Shown here: positions 9,368-17,958 of the stretch, one piece after another | How the letters are laid out: each line of letters starts with the position of its first letter | How positions within the stretch are numbered: position 1 is the stretch's first letter | Source of the DNA: Adlercreutzia wanghongyangiae | GTDB taxonomy: Bacteria; Actinomycetota; Coriobacteriia; Coriobacteriales; Eggerthellaceae | DNA: 64,000 bases | Direction of reading: 5' to 3' | NCBI RefSeq assembly: GCF_035989245.1 | Contig: NZ_JAYMFF010000001.1 | Coordinates: 8,831 to 72,830, forward strand | The notes under the pieces: model-generated | Told to the model about the DNA's origin: nothing | Database searches by the model: none | The model's input: the letters and a program-made list of their open reading frames with translations, nothing else | Position numbers and translations under genes: made by a program

Positions 9368-10372
9368 CTAGTCCAGCTTCGGCTCCAAATCGTCCATGAC
9401 GGGCTCGGGAATCTCCACCACCGTCTTTCCCGCCTTCTTGCCCACGAATACCGGCATGGTAATGGCCTTCGCGGGACACGCGTCCACGCAGTTGCGGCAG
9501 CGCGTGCAGTCGGCCATGGTGCGCAGGCCGAATTCCGGATGGCGAATGTTGATGTCGGCCTCGCACGCCTCGGCGCAGCGACTGCACGAAGTGGCATGAG
9601 CGGTCTCCAGGCACTTCTCGTCGTTTATAACGGGCACGAAGGTGCGCGAGAAACGACCCACCAGGTTCATCAGAGCCGACAGCGGGCAGAAGTTGCTGCA
9701 CCATTTGCGCAGCACCACCAACTCCACGATAAGCAGAACCGGAATGAGCACCAACCCGATAGTGGCATCGCCGTGAGCGAAGGCACGCCACACCACCAAC
9801 ACGGTGGCGAAGGTGAGACCCACCGGGCACACCAGGCAGAACACCGGGAACCCGAACACAGCCGTGGAAAGCAGGGCGCCGCCCAGCACCGCATGACGCG
9901 AATCCAACTTGCCGTGGTGCACGGGCTGGCATTTCCCGCAAGCCCCGCAAGTATGGCCGGCCTTAGCTGCCTTCAACCCCTCAAGCTCCTGCTTGGACAC
10001 CGCTTTGATCGCCGTGTTCTTCTGCTCCGCCAGCGCTCGGCGCTTGGCCGGCGAGCGGAAGAAGTCGCGCACGCGATCGATGAGCATAGTGGGACACACC
10101 CACGAGCAGAAGGCGCGACCGAACAGCAGCACCAGCGCCGCCACAATCAGCAGCGACACCACCGCGCGCGGAATCATGGTCTTCGTGGCAATCATGGTTC
10201 CCAGCGCGCCCAACGGGCACAGCAGCGAGAACGTATCCCAGCCGAAACCCGACAACGTGCCCGCACTCACTCCGGCCACCAGGCCAGCGGAAAGCCCCAC
10301 GAACACCACGGCGCCCACCGCCGTGCGCAAGGTGCGGGTCCTCAACTTCTTTTCTTTGGTCTTCTCAGCCAT
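9368..10372 (-). CDS. NapH-like membrane ferredoxin (4Fe-4S binding quinol oxidase component)
   Basis: A 334-residue integral membrane iron-sulfur protein. About four membrane spans are visible (residues 14-45, 64-85, 150-180, 190-215). Between spans sit FGRAFCSWVCP and, later, CGACGKC; after the third span is FPVFCLVCPVG. These C-x3-CP motifs on the membrane face define the NapH/RdxA/CcoG-type group. The C-terminus has two ferredoxin clusters, CSRCAEACE and CTRCRNCVDACP. Known NapH proteins pass electrons from menaquinol to a periplasmic partner of the NapG type. The gene just upstream encodes such a partner and ends only 8 bases before this start. Confidence 0.9.
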   Translation of the reverse strand: MAEKTKEKKLRTRTLRTAVGAVVFVGLSAGLVAGVSAGTLSGFGWDTFSLLCPLGALGTMIATKTMIPRAVVSLLIVAALVLLFGRAFCSWVCPTMLIDRVRDFFRSPAKRRALAEQKNTAIKAVSKQELEGLKAAKAGHTCGACGKCQPVHHGKLDSRHAVLGGALLSTAVFGFPVFCLVCPVGLTFATVLVVWRAFAHGDATIGLVLIPVLLIVELVVLRKWCSNFCPLSALMNLVGRFSRTFVPVINDEKCLETAHATSCSRCAEACEADINIRHPEFGLRTMADCTRCRNCVDACPAKAITMPVFVGKKAGKTVVEIPEPVMDDLEPKLD

Positions 10373-10380
10373 GAATCCCC

Positions 10381-11154
10381 CTAAACCTCAACGGGACGCA
10401 CCACAATGGCACGCTCGGTCGACTTGATGGAACCCGACGACAACGACAGGCACACGGCCTGGCAGGCGCCACAGCCGTTGCACTTGTCCTCCACGACATA
10501 GGGAATGGGGTTGGCGCCTCCCTCGTCCTGAAGCTCGATGGCACCGTATTTGCAGGCGTCATAGCAGTCGCGGCACCCGGTGAGGCGATAGGCCAGGCAG
10601 GTGCGCGGGTCGATCTGCGCCGTGCCGATGATCACATTGCCGGTCTCGGCCGTCTCGGGATCGCCCACGACGGCATCCGCCGGCAGGGCCAGAGCCTCCG
10701 TGGGACACACTTCCACGCACAGCGGCACGCCGCCGTTTTCCTCGGAGCAGAAGTCGCAGTAATTCCCCGTGTTGAAATCGAGCATGGGGCTGCGCATGCC
10801 CAGCAAGCCGTCCTCGATCTTCGCTGGCACGATAGCCTGGCGCGGGCACGCCTCATAGCAGCGCTCGCAGCGAATACACGCGCTCACCAAATGGGCCTCG
10901 TCCGCACCTCCCGGCGGTCTGTTCAGCGGATTATGGCCCGCATAGCGCAAACCGCCCAAGCCCATCAGGGCCACCGTGGAACCCACGCCGATGAGCAGGC
11001 CGCGCCGCGTAATGCCGCCGTGTGGCTCACGTTTGGCTTCGGCCGCTTCCGCGACGAAAGCAACTTCAGCCGCCATCTCAGGGGCTGCCCCGGCTGCCGC
11101 TTCGGGGGCAACCGTGGAAGCCGGCGCACCCACCTCTTTCATCTCCTTTGACAT
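10381..11154 (-). CDS. Tat-exported NapG-like ferredoxin
   Basis: A 257-residue protein. After an Ala/Glu-rich lead the sequence ITRRGLLIGVGSTVALMG gives a twin-arginine signal, followed by four Cys clusters: CIRCERCYEACPRQ, CDFCSEENGGVPLCVEVCP, CLAYRLTGCRDCYDACK and CNGCGACQAVCL. This is the layout of NapG/MauM-type ferredoxins, which hand electrons from NapH to an exported reductase. The start at 11154 is preferred over an in-frame ATG at 11265 because GAGGAGG lies just upstream of it. The 371-bp gap on its 5' side holds a repeat element. Confidence 0.88.
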   Translation of the reverse strand: MSKEMKEVGAPASTVAPEAAAGAAPEMAAEVAFVAEAAEAKREPHGGITRRGLLIGVGSTVALMGLGGLRYAGHNPLNRPPGGADEAHLVSACIRCERCYEACPRQAIVPAKIEDGLLGMRSPMLDFNTGNYCDFCSEENGGVPLCVEVCPTEALALPADAVVGDPETAETGNVIIGTAQIDPRTCLAYRLTGCRDCYDACKYGAIELQDEGGANPIPYVVEDKCNGCGACQAVCLSLSSGSIKSTERAIVVRPVEV

Positions 11155-11270
11155 TGATTCCTCCTCTTCAAGAATCCTCTGAGAGTTCGCTCCTCTTCGA
11201 GCGCTTTCGGAGAAAAAGCTCGAAGAGAGGCAACCATCCCAGTCGCGCCAACAGTCGCGCCCCAAACCCG

Positions 11271-11391
11271 CGAATTGCTTTCAAAATCACGGGTAGCGTA
11301 GTTTCCGGCGCGATTTTTCGTCTCCCGTGCTTTCAAAATGACGGGTAGCGTAGTTTCGGGGTACGCTACCCGTCATTTTGAAAGCAATTCG
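11271..11391. repeat. triple-motif element with competing hairpins, copy A
   Basis: A motif around CAAAATGACGGGTAGCGTA occurs three times. Copies 1 (11271-11300) and 2 (11329-11352) are direct and copy 3 (11362-11391) is inverted. Copy 3 can pair with copy 2 as a 24-bp perfect stem with loop GTTTCGGGG, or with copy 1 over 30 bp with one mismatch. A diverged relative with the same spacing is at 20077-20197. It lies inside the molybdoenzyme cluster, between the NrfD gene and the NapG-like gene. Confidence 0.8.
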
Positions 11392-11525
11392 CCCCATCGG
11401 CATTAAACGAAGCGGGCTTTTGCGTTGCCTGCGGGGCTTGCCATTAGAACAGCCCGCTTCGCCATCATGCTTCTTGGGGAAGACGCACCGACCGACCAGA
11501 GACGGCGCGTCCCCCCACGTTTACG

Positions 11526-12440
11526 TTAGTTCAGCGCCCACTGGAACTGAATCAGCGCGTTCACAGCCACTTCGTACAGCAGCACGCGCCACACGAGCGT
11601 GCCCGCCACGGCGCACACCAGGCCGATGGCGGCCACCACCAGCACGCGCTCGGCGGGAATCTTGCCCACCATCACCAGCGCGGCCAGCACCGCCGGCGCC
11701 ACGCAGCCGATGCCCATCACGCCTAGCCAGAAGGCCAGAGCATGCTCGCCCGCCATGATAGCGGCGGTCACCTGCTCGGCCTGGCGCATGGCCACATCGG
11801 GCAGAGTGGGATCGAAGTAGTACTCCATCTCGGTGTAGTGGCCGCCCATGCCGGAGATCATCACCGCGTAAGCCAGCGAAACCACCGCGCAGACCACTGC
11901 GCCCACCAGGGCCACCGTAGCCGACAGCTTCACGGCATCGTCGCACTTCACCGCCGCAGCGATGACCAGCGCGCCGAAACCACCCAGCAGCACCGTGGTC
12001 ACAATGTAGTAGACCGGCAACAGCAGGGTGTCCCACACGGGAATGGCGGCCATCAGGTAGCTTTCGCCCGTCGCGAAGGGCAGCGCCACCGACACCACGA
12101 TGGCCATCACGGCGCACCATTTGGGGGCGACGCCCTCCTCGGAACGGCGCATCATCAGGAAATACAGCACCACAGCCAGGGCGAACACAATCACGGCGAT
12201 CAGCTCGATGGTGATGCCCGAGGTAATGTGGCCGAAGCCGTTCAGCATGCGCAGCGGGTGCTGCAGATGGAAGAACACCGCCAGGCCGCCCACGGCCAGA
12301 GCCACGATGGCGCTGGCGCAGGAAGCCAGCTGCATGGCCTTACCGCGTCCCGCCAGGGTCAGAATGCCCTGTACGAGAAAGACGCCGCTGGCCAGGCAGT
12401 TAAAGAAGGTGAAGAGAATCAAAGGCCATTGGATTTCCAT
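11526..12440 (-). CDS. NrfD/DmsC-like membrane anchor subunit
   Basis: A 304-residue protein with eight to nine hydrophobic spans and almost no soluble domain. It begins MEIQWPLILFTFFNCLASGVF, like DmsC anchors of DMSO-reductase-type complexes (E. coli DmsC starts similarly). FFHLQHPLRMLNGFGHITSGI resembles the DmsC segment after the second span. DmsC proteins bind and oxidise menaquinol and pass electrons to the four-cluster subunit. The gene follows the ferredoxin subunit gene by 6 bases, so catalytic subunit, ferredoxin and anchor form a standard A-B-C operon. Confidence 0.9.
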   Translation of the reverse strand: MEIQWPLILFTFFNCLASGVFLVQGILTLAGRGKAMQLASCASAIVALAVGGLAVFFHLQHPLRMLNGFGHITSGITIELIAVIVFALAVVLYFLMMRRSEEGVAPKWCAVMAIVVSVALPFATGESYLMAAIPVWDTLLLPVYYIVTTVLLGGFGALVIAAAVKCDDAVKLSATVALVGAVVCAVVSLAYAVMISGMGGHYTEMEYYFDPTLPDVAMRQAEQVTAAIMAGEHALAFWLGVMGIGCVAPAVLAALVMVGKIPAERVLVVAAIGLVCAVAGTLVWRVLLYEVAVNALIQFQWALN

Positions 12441-12446
12441 GCGTGG

Positions 12447-13106
12447 TTACTCCCTCCACTTTCGGCCCTCGCGCAACAAGTACATCAGCTTCGGCTCGTT
12501 GCCCTTGTCGGTGAGGTGGTGAATATCGTTCTCGGTGAAGGCCTCGACGTAGTCCTTCAGCTTCACGCGCGTCTTGGTCATGTCGTCGTACTGGCAGCCC
12601 GGGCTGTCGGGATGCGCCGGGCCCTCGAAGTTCTCGACGCCGTTGTCCAGATCGCCGAAGAAGCGGGCGCGGGCGCCGCACTGGGCCACACACTGGGGCA
12701 GCTCACCTTGGCTGGTGCGCTGCTCGCACAAGGTGCACTTCTCCACGACGCGCTCGGTCTGGTTCAGGTAACGCACGCCGTAGGGGCAGGCCATGGCGCA
12801 GAACTGGCAGCCGATGCACTTGTCCTTGTCAATCTGAATGGTGCCGTCCTCGGCCACGTGCGAAGCCTCGGTGGGGCACACGCGCACACACTCGGGATTC
12901 GAGCAATGCTGGCACTGCACCGGGAGGAAGTACATCTCCACATCCGGGTAGGTGCCGCTGCCGCCCTCGATGGGGTGAGGCCCCACGCGCAGGGTCTTGA
13001 TCCAGAAGTTGCCCACGTCCACGCCGTTGATGGCCTTGCACGCCACGGTGCAGGCGAGGCATCCCGTGCAGCGGTTCAAATCGGTGATGATCGCGTAATT
13101 CGCCAT
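12447..13106 (-). CDS. DmsB-like four-cluster ferredoxin subunit
   Basis: A 219-residue electron-transfer subunit with all four expected Cys groups: CTGCLACTVACK, CQHCSNPECVRVCP, CIGCQFCAMACPYG, and CTLCEQRTSQGELPQCVAQC. Spacing and the MANYAIITDLNRCTGC start match DmsB/PhsB/NrfC-type subunits. GAAAGGAGGAAGCA precedes the ATG, and the gap to the catalytic gene is 13 bases. It should relay electrons from the NrfD-type anchor to the molybdoenzyme. Confidence 0.93.
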   Translation of the reverse strand: MANYAIITDLNRCTGCLACTVACKAINGVDVGNFWIKTLRVGPHPIEGGSGTYPDVEMYFLPVQCQHCSNPECVRVCPTEASHVAEDGTIQIDKDKCIGCQFCAMACPYGVRYLNQTERVVEKCTLCEQRTSQGELPQCVAQCGARARFFGDLDNGVENFEGPAHPDSPGCQYDDMTKTRVKLKDYVEAFTENDIHHLTDKGNEPKLMYLLREGRKWRE

Positions 13107-13119
13107 TGCTTCCTCCTTT

Positions 13120-16100
13120 CTATTCCTTCACGAGGCTGATGGTCTGCAGGCCCTTGGCATCGGCACTCGCGTAGGTGAGCTCCACCTTCGAGTCGTCCAG
13201 ACGCGGGTCGTTGGCCAGCCATTCCTTCAGACGCGGGTCGTTGGCGTTCGTGATGGCCTCGTTGCCCCACGGATCGCACGGCACCGGGTTGCCGAACGGC
13301 GAGTTCTCCTCGGTAGCCTTGTACACCACCATCGGGTTGCCGCGCAGCTGCGAGGCGCCGCAGATCCAGCACTGGGCATACTTGTCCATGGTACAGTTGA
13401 TGCCGACCAGCTCGAAGCCGTGGGCGGCGTGATCCATCTCGGGATACCACCAGGCGTGGTTGGCGTTGGTGGTGCCTTCCTTGATGCCGTAGTACAGGTC
13501 GGCCACCTCGCGGATGGCGCCCCACGGAGTGCGCACCCACACCCAGTCGCCCTGCTCGATGCCCAGGCGCGCGGCGTCGTTCGGGTTCATCTCGAAACGC
13601 GGCGACGGCCACAGCTCGCGGCACCAGGGCAGCTGACGGTGCTCGGAGTGGAAGTACACAGGCTGACGGGCGCCGGAGGTGCAGATGAAAGTGGCCTCCG
13701 GGTTCTCCTTCACGGCCTGCTTGTAGGCTTCCAGGTTGTCGGTAGTGCCGTTGTCGGTGGCCTGGCCGGTGCCCACGCCCTCGATAAGGTGGTAGGGCTT
13801 GTTCAGGTAGTTGTCGCTGTTGTAGCTGGCGCCGTCCACCAGATTGGCGTCGTACCACTCGGGCGCCTGAACGCGGGAGTTCTTCGGCTCGAACCAGTGC
13901 GGGAACTTGTCGATATCGGGAATGTCGCCGGCGTAGGCCGCACGATCGGGCGAGCACACCTCGGCGAAGGTCTTCGTCTCGTCGCCGATGTAGGACTCGC
14001 AGATGGTCGACCAGATCTCCACCTTGCCGGTGGGGGTGCCGAAGGCGCACTTCTCATCCACGGCGGCGTACAGGTTGTAGCCGGCCTGCTGGCGACGGTA
14101 GCCCATCTCCCAGCGACGGTAGGTGCCCCAGCGCTCGGGGTGCCACTTGCGGCAGTCGAACCAGCCCTCTTCCTGGAACTTCGCCGCGTACTGCGGGAAA
14201 TCGGGACCCTCGGGGAACTCCTCGGTCTTCCACCAGTCGGTGGCGTCCTTCAGCACGCGGTACTCCTGCTCGTCGTAGCCCACGGTACCGCCGGCCTGCA
14301 CGAAGTCGTGGTAGTCCAGGTTCAGCCACTCGTCGTACTCGGGGTCGCGGTCGTTGAACGGCACGCCCATGGACTTGTGCAGGCACACCACGAAGGTGGG
14401 GTCGAACACCACATCGCCAATGGGCTCCACGCAGCGCTGGCCCGCGCCGAAAATGCCGCCGGCGCCCTGGGACACACGACCGGTGTTAGTCTCCAGCCAG
14501 TGAGTGCAGGGGAAGACGTAGTCGGCGGTGCCGTTGTTCGGGCAGGACCACAGGTTGATGTCCACCCAGAAGTCCAGCTGCGTCAGCGCGTCCCACGCCT
14601 CCAGCAGGTTCGACTGGTTCATGAAGTCGCCAGACATGCAGATACCGCCGTACAGCTTGTAGGGCGAATTCACCTCGCGGATGGCGTCCCAGATAGAGCT
14701 GGCGTCGGTCCAGGAGTTCCAGAAACGCAGCAGCGGGAAGCGCTCGGCGGAAATCTGATCCTCGTTGGCCTCGAAGGGCGTCTTCACGCCGGGAAAGGCG
14801 CGGGAACCCTTGTAGTCGCCGCCCTTGCGCATGGCGATGATGCGGGCCTCCTCATCGGTGGGGATGTGGTTGCCGTAGCGCTCCATCAGCGGCGAGTTCT
14901 CGTCCTGCAGGTACTTCACGAAGTTCTGGATCAGCGGGATCTGCTGCTCGATGGTCAGGTCGCGCGGGGTGTCGCCCAGCTCCATGGAGCCGATGCCCTC
15001 GCGAATGCCCCAGTCCACCGGATCGTGGTCGCTCACGATCATGTTGGCGCGGCCGCAGCAGCCGTCTACCTGGGCCTTGGAGGAGCCGCGGTTGCCGGCC
15101 GGCTCGTCGGAGTTGCCGGTCAGGCAGGCGATCAGCTGCAGGGCGCGGGTATTCTGCACCGCGTGGCCCGTCTGATCGGGAGCCAGCTGGTAGTGAATGC
15201 CGCCGTTGCCGTGAAGCGGGTTCAGGCGCGTGGTGTAGATGCGCACGGCCTCCTCGATCTTATCGGCGGGCACCTCGGTCACCTGGGACACGTAGTCGAG
15301 CGTGTACTCCTCCAGGTTGTGCTCCCACTCCTGCCACACCGACTTGGCCTCGATCATGCGGCCATCGGCCAGCTTCACCTGCACACCGTCGGGCCACAGC
15401 TCTGGGTCCTTCGGCAGGCCCTTGGGGTTGCTCTTCGCGCCCTTGGCGTTGTCCGCGCCCGTCCAGTAGGCGTCGTAGGCCGGGTCGGCCGGGTCGGCGA
15501 ACTTGGAGGGGTCGGGCAGCCAGGCATCGGCGATGATGGGCTTGTAGGGGTGCTCGATCCAGGTGCCGGTGGTCGGGATCTTGTGCTTCTCGCCCTCCCA
15601 CTGGCAGGCCTCGGCGTCCCAGTAGGTCGGCTTCTCGTTGGCCGCGTCCCAGCAGATGAAGCGGCGGTAGGAGTACTGCTCCGGCGCCGGCTCCCACCAC
15701 TGCGACACCCACTCGCGGTCCAGATCGGCCTCGGTGAGCAAGCGGCTGGTCATGTGAATGCCGCCGTTCATCTCCAGGAAGTAGCCCTTGTAGGTCTTGC
15801 CGTCGGCCTCGGGGTTGTACAGGAAGGGGCCGTTGGACCAGCGCTTCACGAAGTTCTTGTCGTAGGCGTCGTTGTCCACGATCCACTTCAGCCAGCCCAG
15901 CGACAAGCATAGGTCGGTGCCGACGCGGATGGGCAGCCACAGGTCGGCCTCCTTGCCGAGCGGGCTCATGCGCGGGTCGACCAGAATGTGCTTGTAGGCG
16001 CGCTGCGAGCAGTCAACCACGGTACGGTTCGTGGAGTCGTAGTTCGAATACTCCGACGCGGTACCCCACTGCACGTACACGATGGGGCCCTGCTCCACCT

Positions 16101-16707
16101 CCATCCACGGCGAGCCCTTCTCGTCGGTCAGAACGCCGCCGAAGTGACGCGGACCCTTGCAGATCTCGTAGGCGGAATGGAAGTTATGGGTGCCGAACAC
16201 CGACTTCAAGGTGCCGTAGGGCGGCTGGGCCCACACGCGAGACGTGCCGCCCATAGAAAAGATCGACTTGCCGCCGTACTTCTCGATCAGCTCGTTGAAC
16301 TTGGCACCGATCTCGTCCATGGCCTCGGCGAAGTTCACGCGCACCCAACCCGGATCGTCCTCGCCCTTGGGATTGGTGCGCTTCATGGTGTAGCGCAGGC
16401 GGTCGGGGTGATACAGCGCCAGCATAGACGCCTGCGACTTCGCGCAGCAATGCCCGCGGCTGTGCGCATTGGACTCGTCACCTTCCACCTTGATGACCTT
16501 GTTGTCCTGCACGGTGACCCACACACCGCATTCGCACTTGCCGCATGCGCGGCAGCAGGAACGGATGCGCTTGACCTCGCCAGCTGATTCGTCGACGCCC
16601 TCGGCCAGAGCCGCCGACGGCACGGCGGCGAAGCTCAACGTGCTCGCAGCGCCCGTCACGGCAGCCGCCTTCAGGAAACTGCGACGAGTCAGTGAAAGTT
16701 TAGCCAT
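13120..16707 (-). CDS. Tat-exported molybdopterin oxidoreductase, catalytic subunit (DMSO reductase family)
   Basis: A 1195-residue enzyme, longer than most members (750-950). SLTRRSFLKAAAVTGA at the start is a twin-arginine signal, so it acts outside the membrane. The 4Fe-4S site is in CCRACGKCECG (residues 51-61) with the distal Cys in GHCCAK (87-88). Cys183 in AYEICKGPRHFG lies where the family's Mo-ligating residue is often found; that assignment is tentative. Later segments ATDNGTTDNLEAYKQ and GIEQGDWVWVRTPWG belong to the cofactor-binding and C-terminal molydop-binding parts. Strong RBS GAGAGGAGGACCC. The long chain and CRACGKCECG motif resemble Eggerthellaceae enzymes including the catechol dehydroxylase group, but the substrate cannot be named from sequence. 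Regulation through the GGGATGATT site upstream is inferred. Confidence 0.92.
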   Translation of the reverse strand: MAKLSLTRRSFLKAAAVTGAASTLSFAAVPSAALAEGVDESAGEVKRIRSCCRACGKCECGVWVTVQDNKVIKVEGDESNAHSRGHCCAKSQASMLALYHPDRLRYTMKRTNPKGEDDPGWVRVNFAEAMDEIGAKFNELIEKYGGKSIFSMGGTSRVWAQPPYGTLKSVFGTHNFHSAYEICKGPRHFGGVLTDEKGSPWMEVEQGPIVYVQWGTASEYSNYDSTNRTVVDCSQRAYKHILVDPRMSPLGKEADLWLPIRVGTDLCLSLGWLKWIVDNDAYDKNFVKRWSNGPFLYNPEADGKTYKGYFLEMNGGIHMTSRLLTEADLDREWVSQWWEPAPEQYSYRRFICWDAANEKPTYWDAEACQWEGEKHKIPTTGTWIEHPYKPIIADAWLPDPSKFADPADPAYDAYWTGADNAKGAKSNPKGLPKDPELWPDGVQVKLADGRMIEAKSVWQEWEHNLEEYTLDYVSQVTEVPADKIEEAVRIYTTRLNPLHGNGGIHYQLAPDQTGHAVQNTRALQLIACLTGNSDEPAGNRGSSKAQVDGCCGRANMIVSDHDPVDWGIREGIGSMELGDTPRDLTIEQQIPLIQNFVKYLQDENSPLMERYGNHIPTDEEARIIAMRKGGDYKGSRAFPGVKTPFEANEDQISAERFPLLRFWNSWTDASSIWDAIREVNSPYKLYGGICMSGDFMNQSNLLEAWDALTQLDFWVDINLWSCPNNGTADYVFPCTHWLETNTGRVSQGAGGIFGAGQRCVEPIGDVVFDPTFVVCLHKSMGVPFNDRDPEYDEWLNLDYHDFVQAGGTVGYDEQEYRVLKDATDWWKTEEFPEGPDFPQYAAKFQEEGWFDCRKWHPERWGTYRRWEMGYRRQQAGYNLYAAVDEKCAFGTPTGKVEIWSTICESYIGDETKTFAEVCSPDRAAYAGDIPDIDKFPHWFEPKNSRVQAPEWYDANLVDGASYNSDNYLNKPYHLIEGVGTGQATDNGTTDNLEAYKQAVKENPEATFICTSGARQPVYFHSEHRQLPWCRELWPSPRFEMNPNDAARLGIEQGDWVWVRTPWGAIREVADLYYGIKEGTTNANHAWWYPEMDHAAHGFELVGINCTMDKYAQCWICGASQLRGNPMVVYKATEENSPFGNPVPCDPWGNEAITNANDPRLKEWLANDPRLDDSKVELTYASADAKGLQTISLVKE

Positions 16708-16903
16708 GGGTCCTCCTCTCTCTTACTTGCTTGATTTCCAGCAAAGCGCCGGTGGCGACCGGATCGGCCCCGGGAACCATGGAGGGGAACGGAACGACCG
16801 CGATCGTCCGGCACACCACCGATGCTTTGCTGCCCAACGAAGCGAAATGATACGGAGCCGATCTGTTTCGCAATCATAAGAGGAGGGGGATTGTGAGTCG
16901 TCG

Positions 16904-16937
16904 AATCATCCCCCTTGCTCATCTTGACGGGATGATT
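16904..16937. promoter_or_regulatory. inverted GGGATGATT operator between divergent operons
   Basis: AATCATCCC (16904-16912) and GGGATGATT (16929-16937) form an inverted repeat with a 16-bp spacer. The right half overlaps the -35 region of a promoter whose -10 is TATACT (16957-16962), serving the gene at 16994. The left half is next to the -35 region of a leftward promoter with -10 TATGAT (16878-16873) for the molybdoenzyme. The same word occurs at 22004-22042. Confidence 0.65.
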
Positions 16938-16993
16938 TCCCTGCTTGAGGCCTTTCTATACTGGAAAACGAAGAGGATAGAAAGGAGAACCCG

Positions 16994-17947
16994 ATGGCAA
17001 AACCCCATCCCTCTATGGCGCTTATGCTGGATTTGGACGAGCGGCTCGTTACCCACGACCTGCGTCTGGAAATCGACCGCTGCTACTCTTACTTGGGAAC
17101 GCCGGTGGTACGCACGCACGCGACGGCTTCCGGGGAAGTGGAGAACACGTTGGTGATGACGGTGCGCGTAGGGGCGCGAGAATATCTGGACAGCACCGCG
17201 GAAGGCGCCGACGAGCTGTGGAACGACTACATCGAGCACTGGCTGCTGAACCAAGTGCACGCCGTGGAGAACCAGATGAAGATCTTCAACCGCCGCCAGC
17301 GCGAGGAGAAGCGCGACGAGCTGATGTTCACCTGGCTGGCCATAAGCTTGCAGGGCGGGCGCCTGACGGTGCGTCTGCGCCTCGATTCCACCTGCGGCAT
17401 TAATCCGGCCGACAGCGTGTGGGTGTCGCGCGTGCGCACCGCCCTGAACGAGGGGCGCCTCGGCAGCGGCGTCGTATCCGTGACGCTGCCCTCCGAGGCC
17501 TCCTACCAGCAGCAATACGCCGCGGGCATGGCGGCGCTGGCAGCGCGCAAGCTGGCCGAAGAGGAAGCCGCCCGCGCCGCCGCCGAACAGGAAGCCGCCC
17601 AGCGTGCGGCCGCGGAAGAGGCCGCAGATGCCGCCTTCATGGCGTCCCCCGCCCTGGTAGCTGCTGCCCAAGAGGCCAAGCGTGAAGCCGAGGAAGCGGC
17701 GAACCTGGTGGTACAGACCCGCATTGCCCGCGATCTGGAAGCCGCCGAGCGCGGCGAGCTTCAGAAGACGGCCGAGCAGATTGTGGCCGAGCGCATCGCC
17801 GAGGAAATGCATCTGGGCGAGGACATTCAGAAGAAATACGCCCTGCCCGACCCCGACTTCCCCATCGCCTTCGACCAGTGGACCGTGCACTACGCCGACG
17901 GCACCACGCGCGACTTCAACGCCGCCGCCGGCGTCTTAGCCGAGTAA
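16994..17947 (+). CDS. uncharacterised coiled-coil protein upstream of the helicase
   Basis: A 317-residue soluble protein that I do not recognise. Residues 1-165 are mixed alpha/beta with no Cys cluster or signal. Residues about 170-265 are an Ala/Glu/Arg-rich helix (RKLAEEEAARAAAEQEAAQRAA), very likely a coiled coil. The end, residues 266-317, is compact again. Start ATG after AGAAAGGAGAACCCG. The next gene, a UvrD-like helicase, begins 11 bases later, so the two probably work together. Both are divergent from the molybdoenzyme and share its operator region. Confidence 0.8.
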   Translation: MAKPHPSMALMLDLDERLVTHDLRLEIDRCYSYLGTPVVRTHATASGEVENTLVMTVRVGAREYLDSTAEGADELWNDYIEHWLLNQVHAVENQMKIFNRRQREEKRDELMFTWLAISLQGGRLTVRLRLDSTCGINPADSVWVSRVRTALNEGRLGSGVVSVTLPSEASYQQQYAAGMAALAARKLAEEEAARAAAEQEAAQRAAAEEAADAAFMASPALVAAAQEAKREAEEAANLVVQTRIARDLEAAERGELQKTAEQIVAERIAEEMHLGEDIQKKYALPDPDFPIAFDQWTVHYADGTTRDFNAAAGVLAE

Positions 17948-17958
17948 AGGGGGCTGTT

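Noticed and set aside
13420..15912. Long rightward open frame opposite the molybdoenzyme gene
   Set aside because: Val/Gly/His-rich shadow of a strongly coding leftward gene with no ribosome binding site and no family match.
13120..16707. Selenocysteine in the molybdoenzyme
   Set aside because: There is no in-frame TGA within the gene, so nothing supports selenocysteine.
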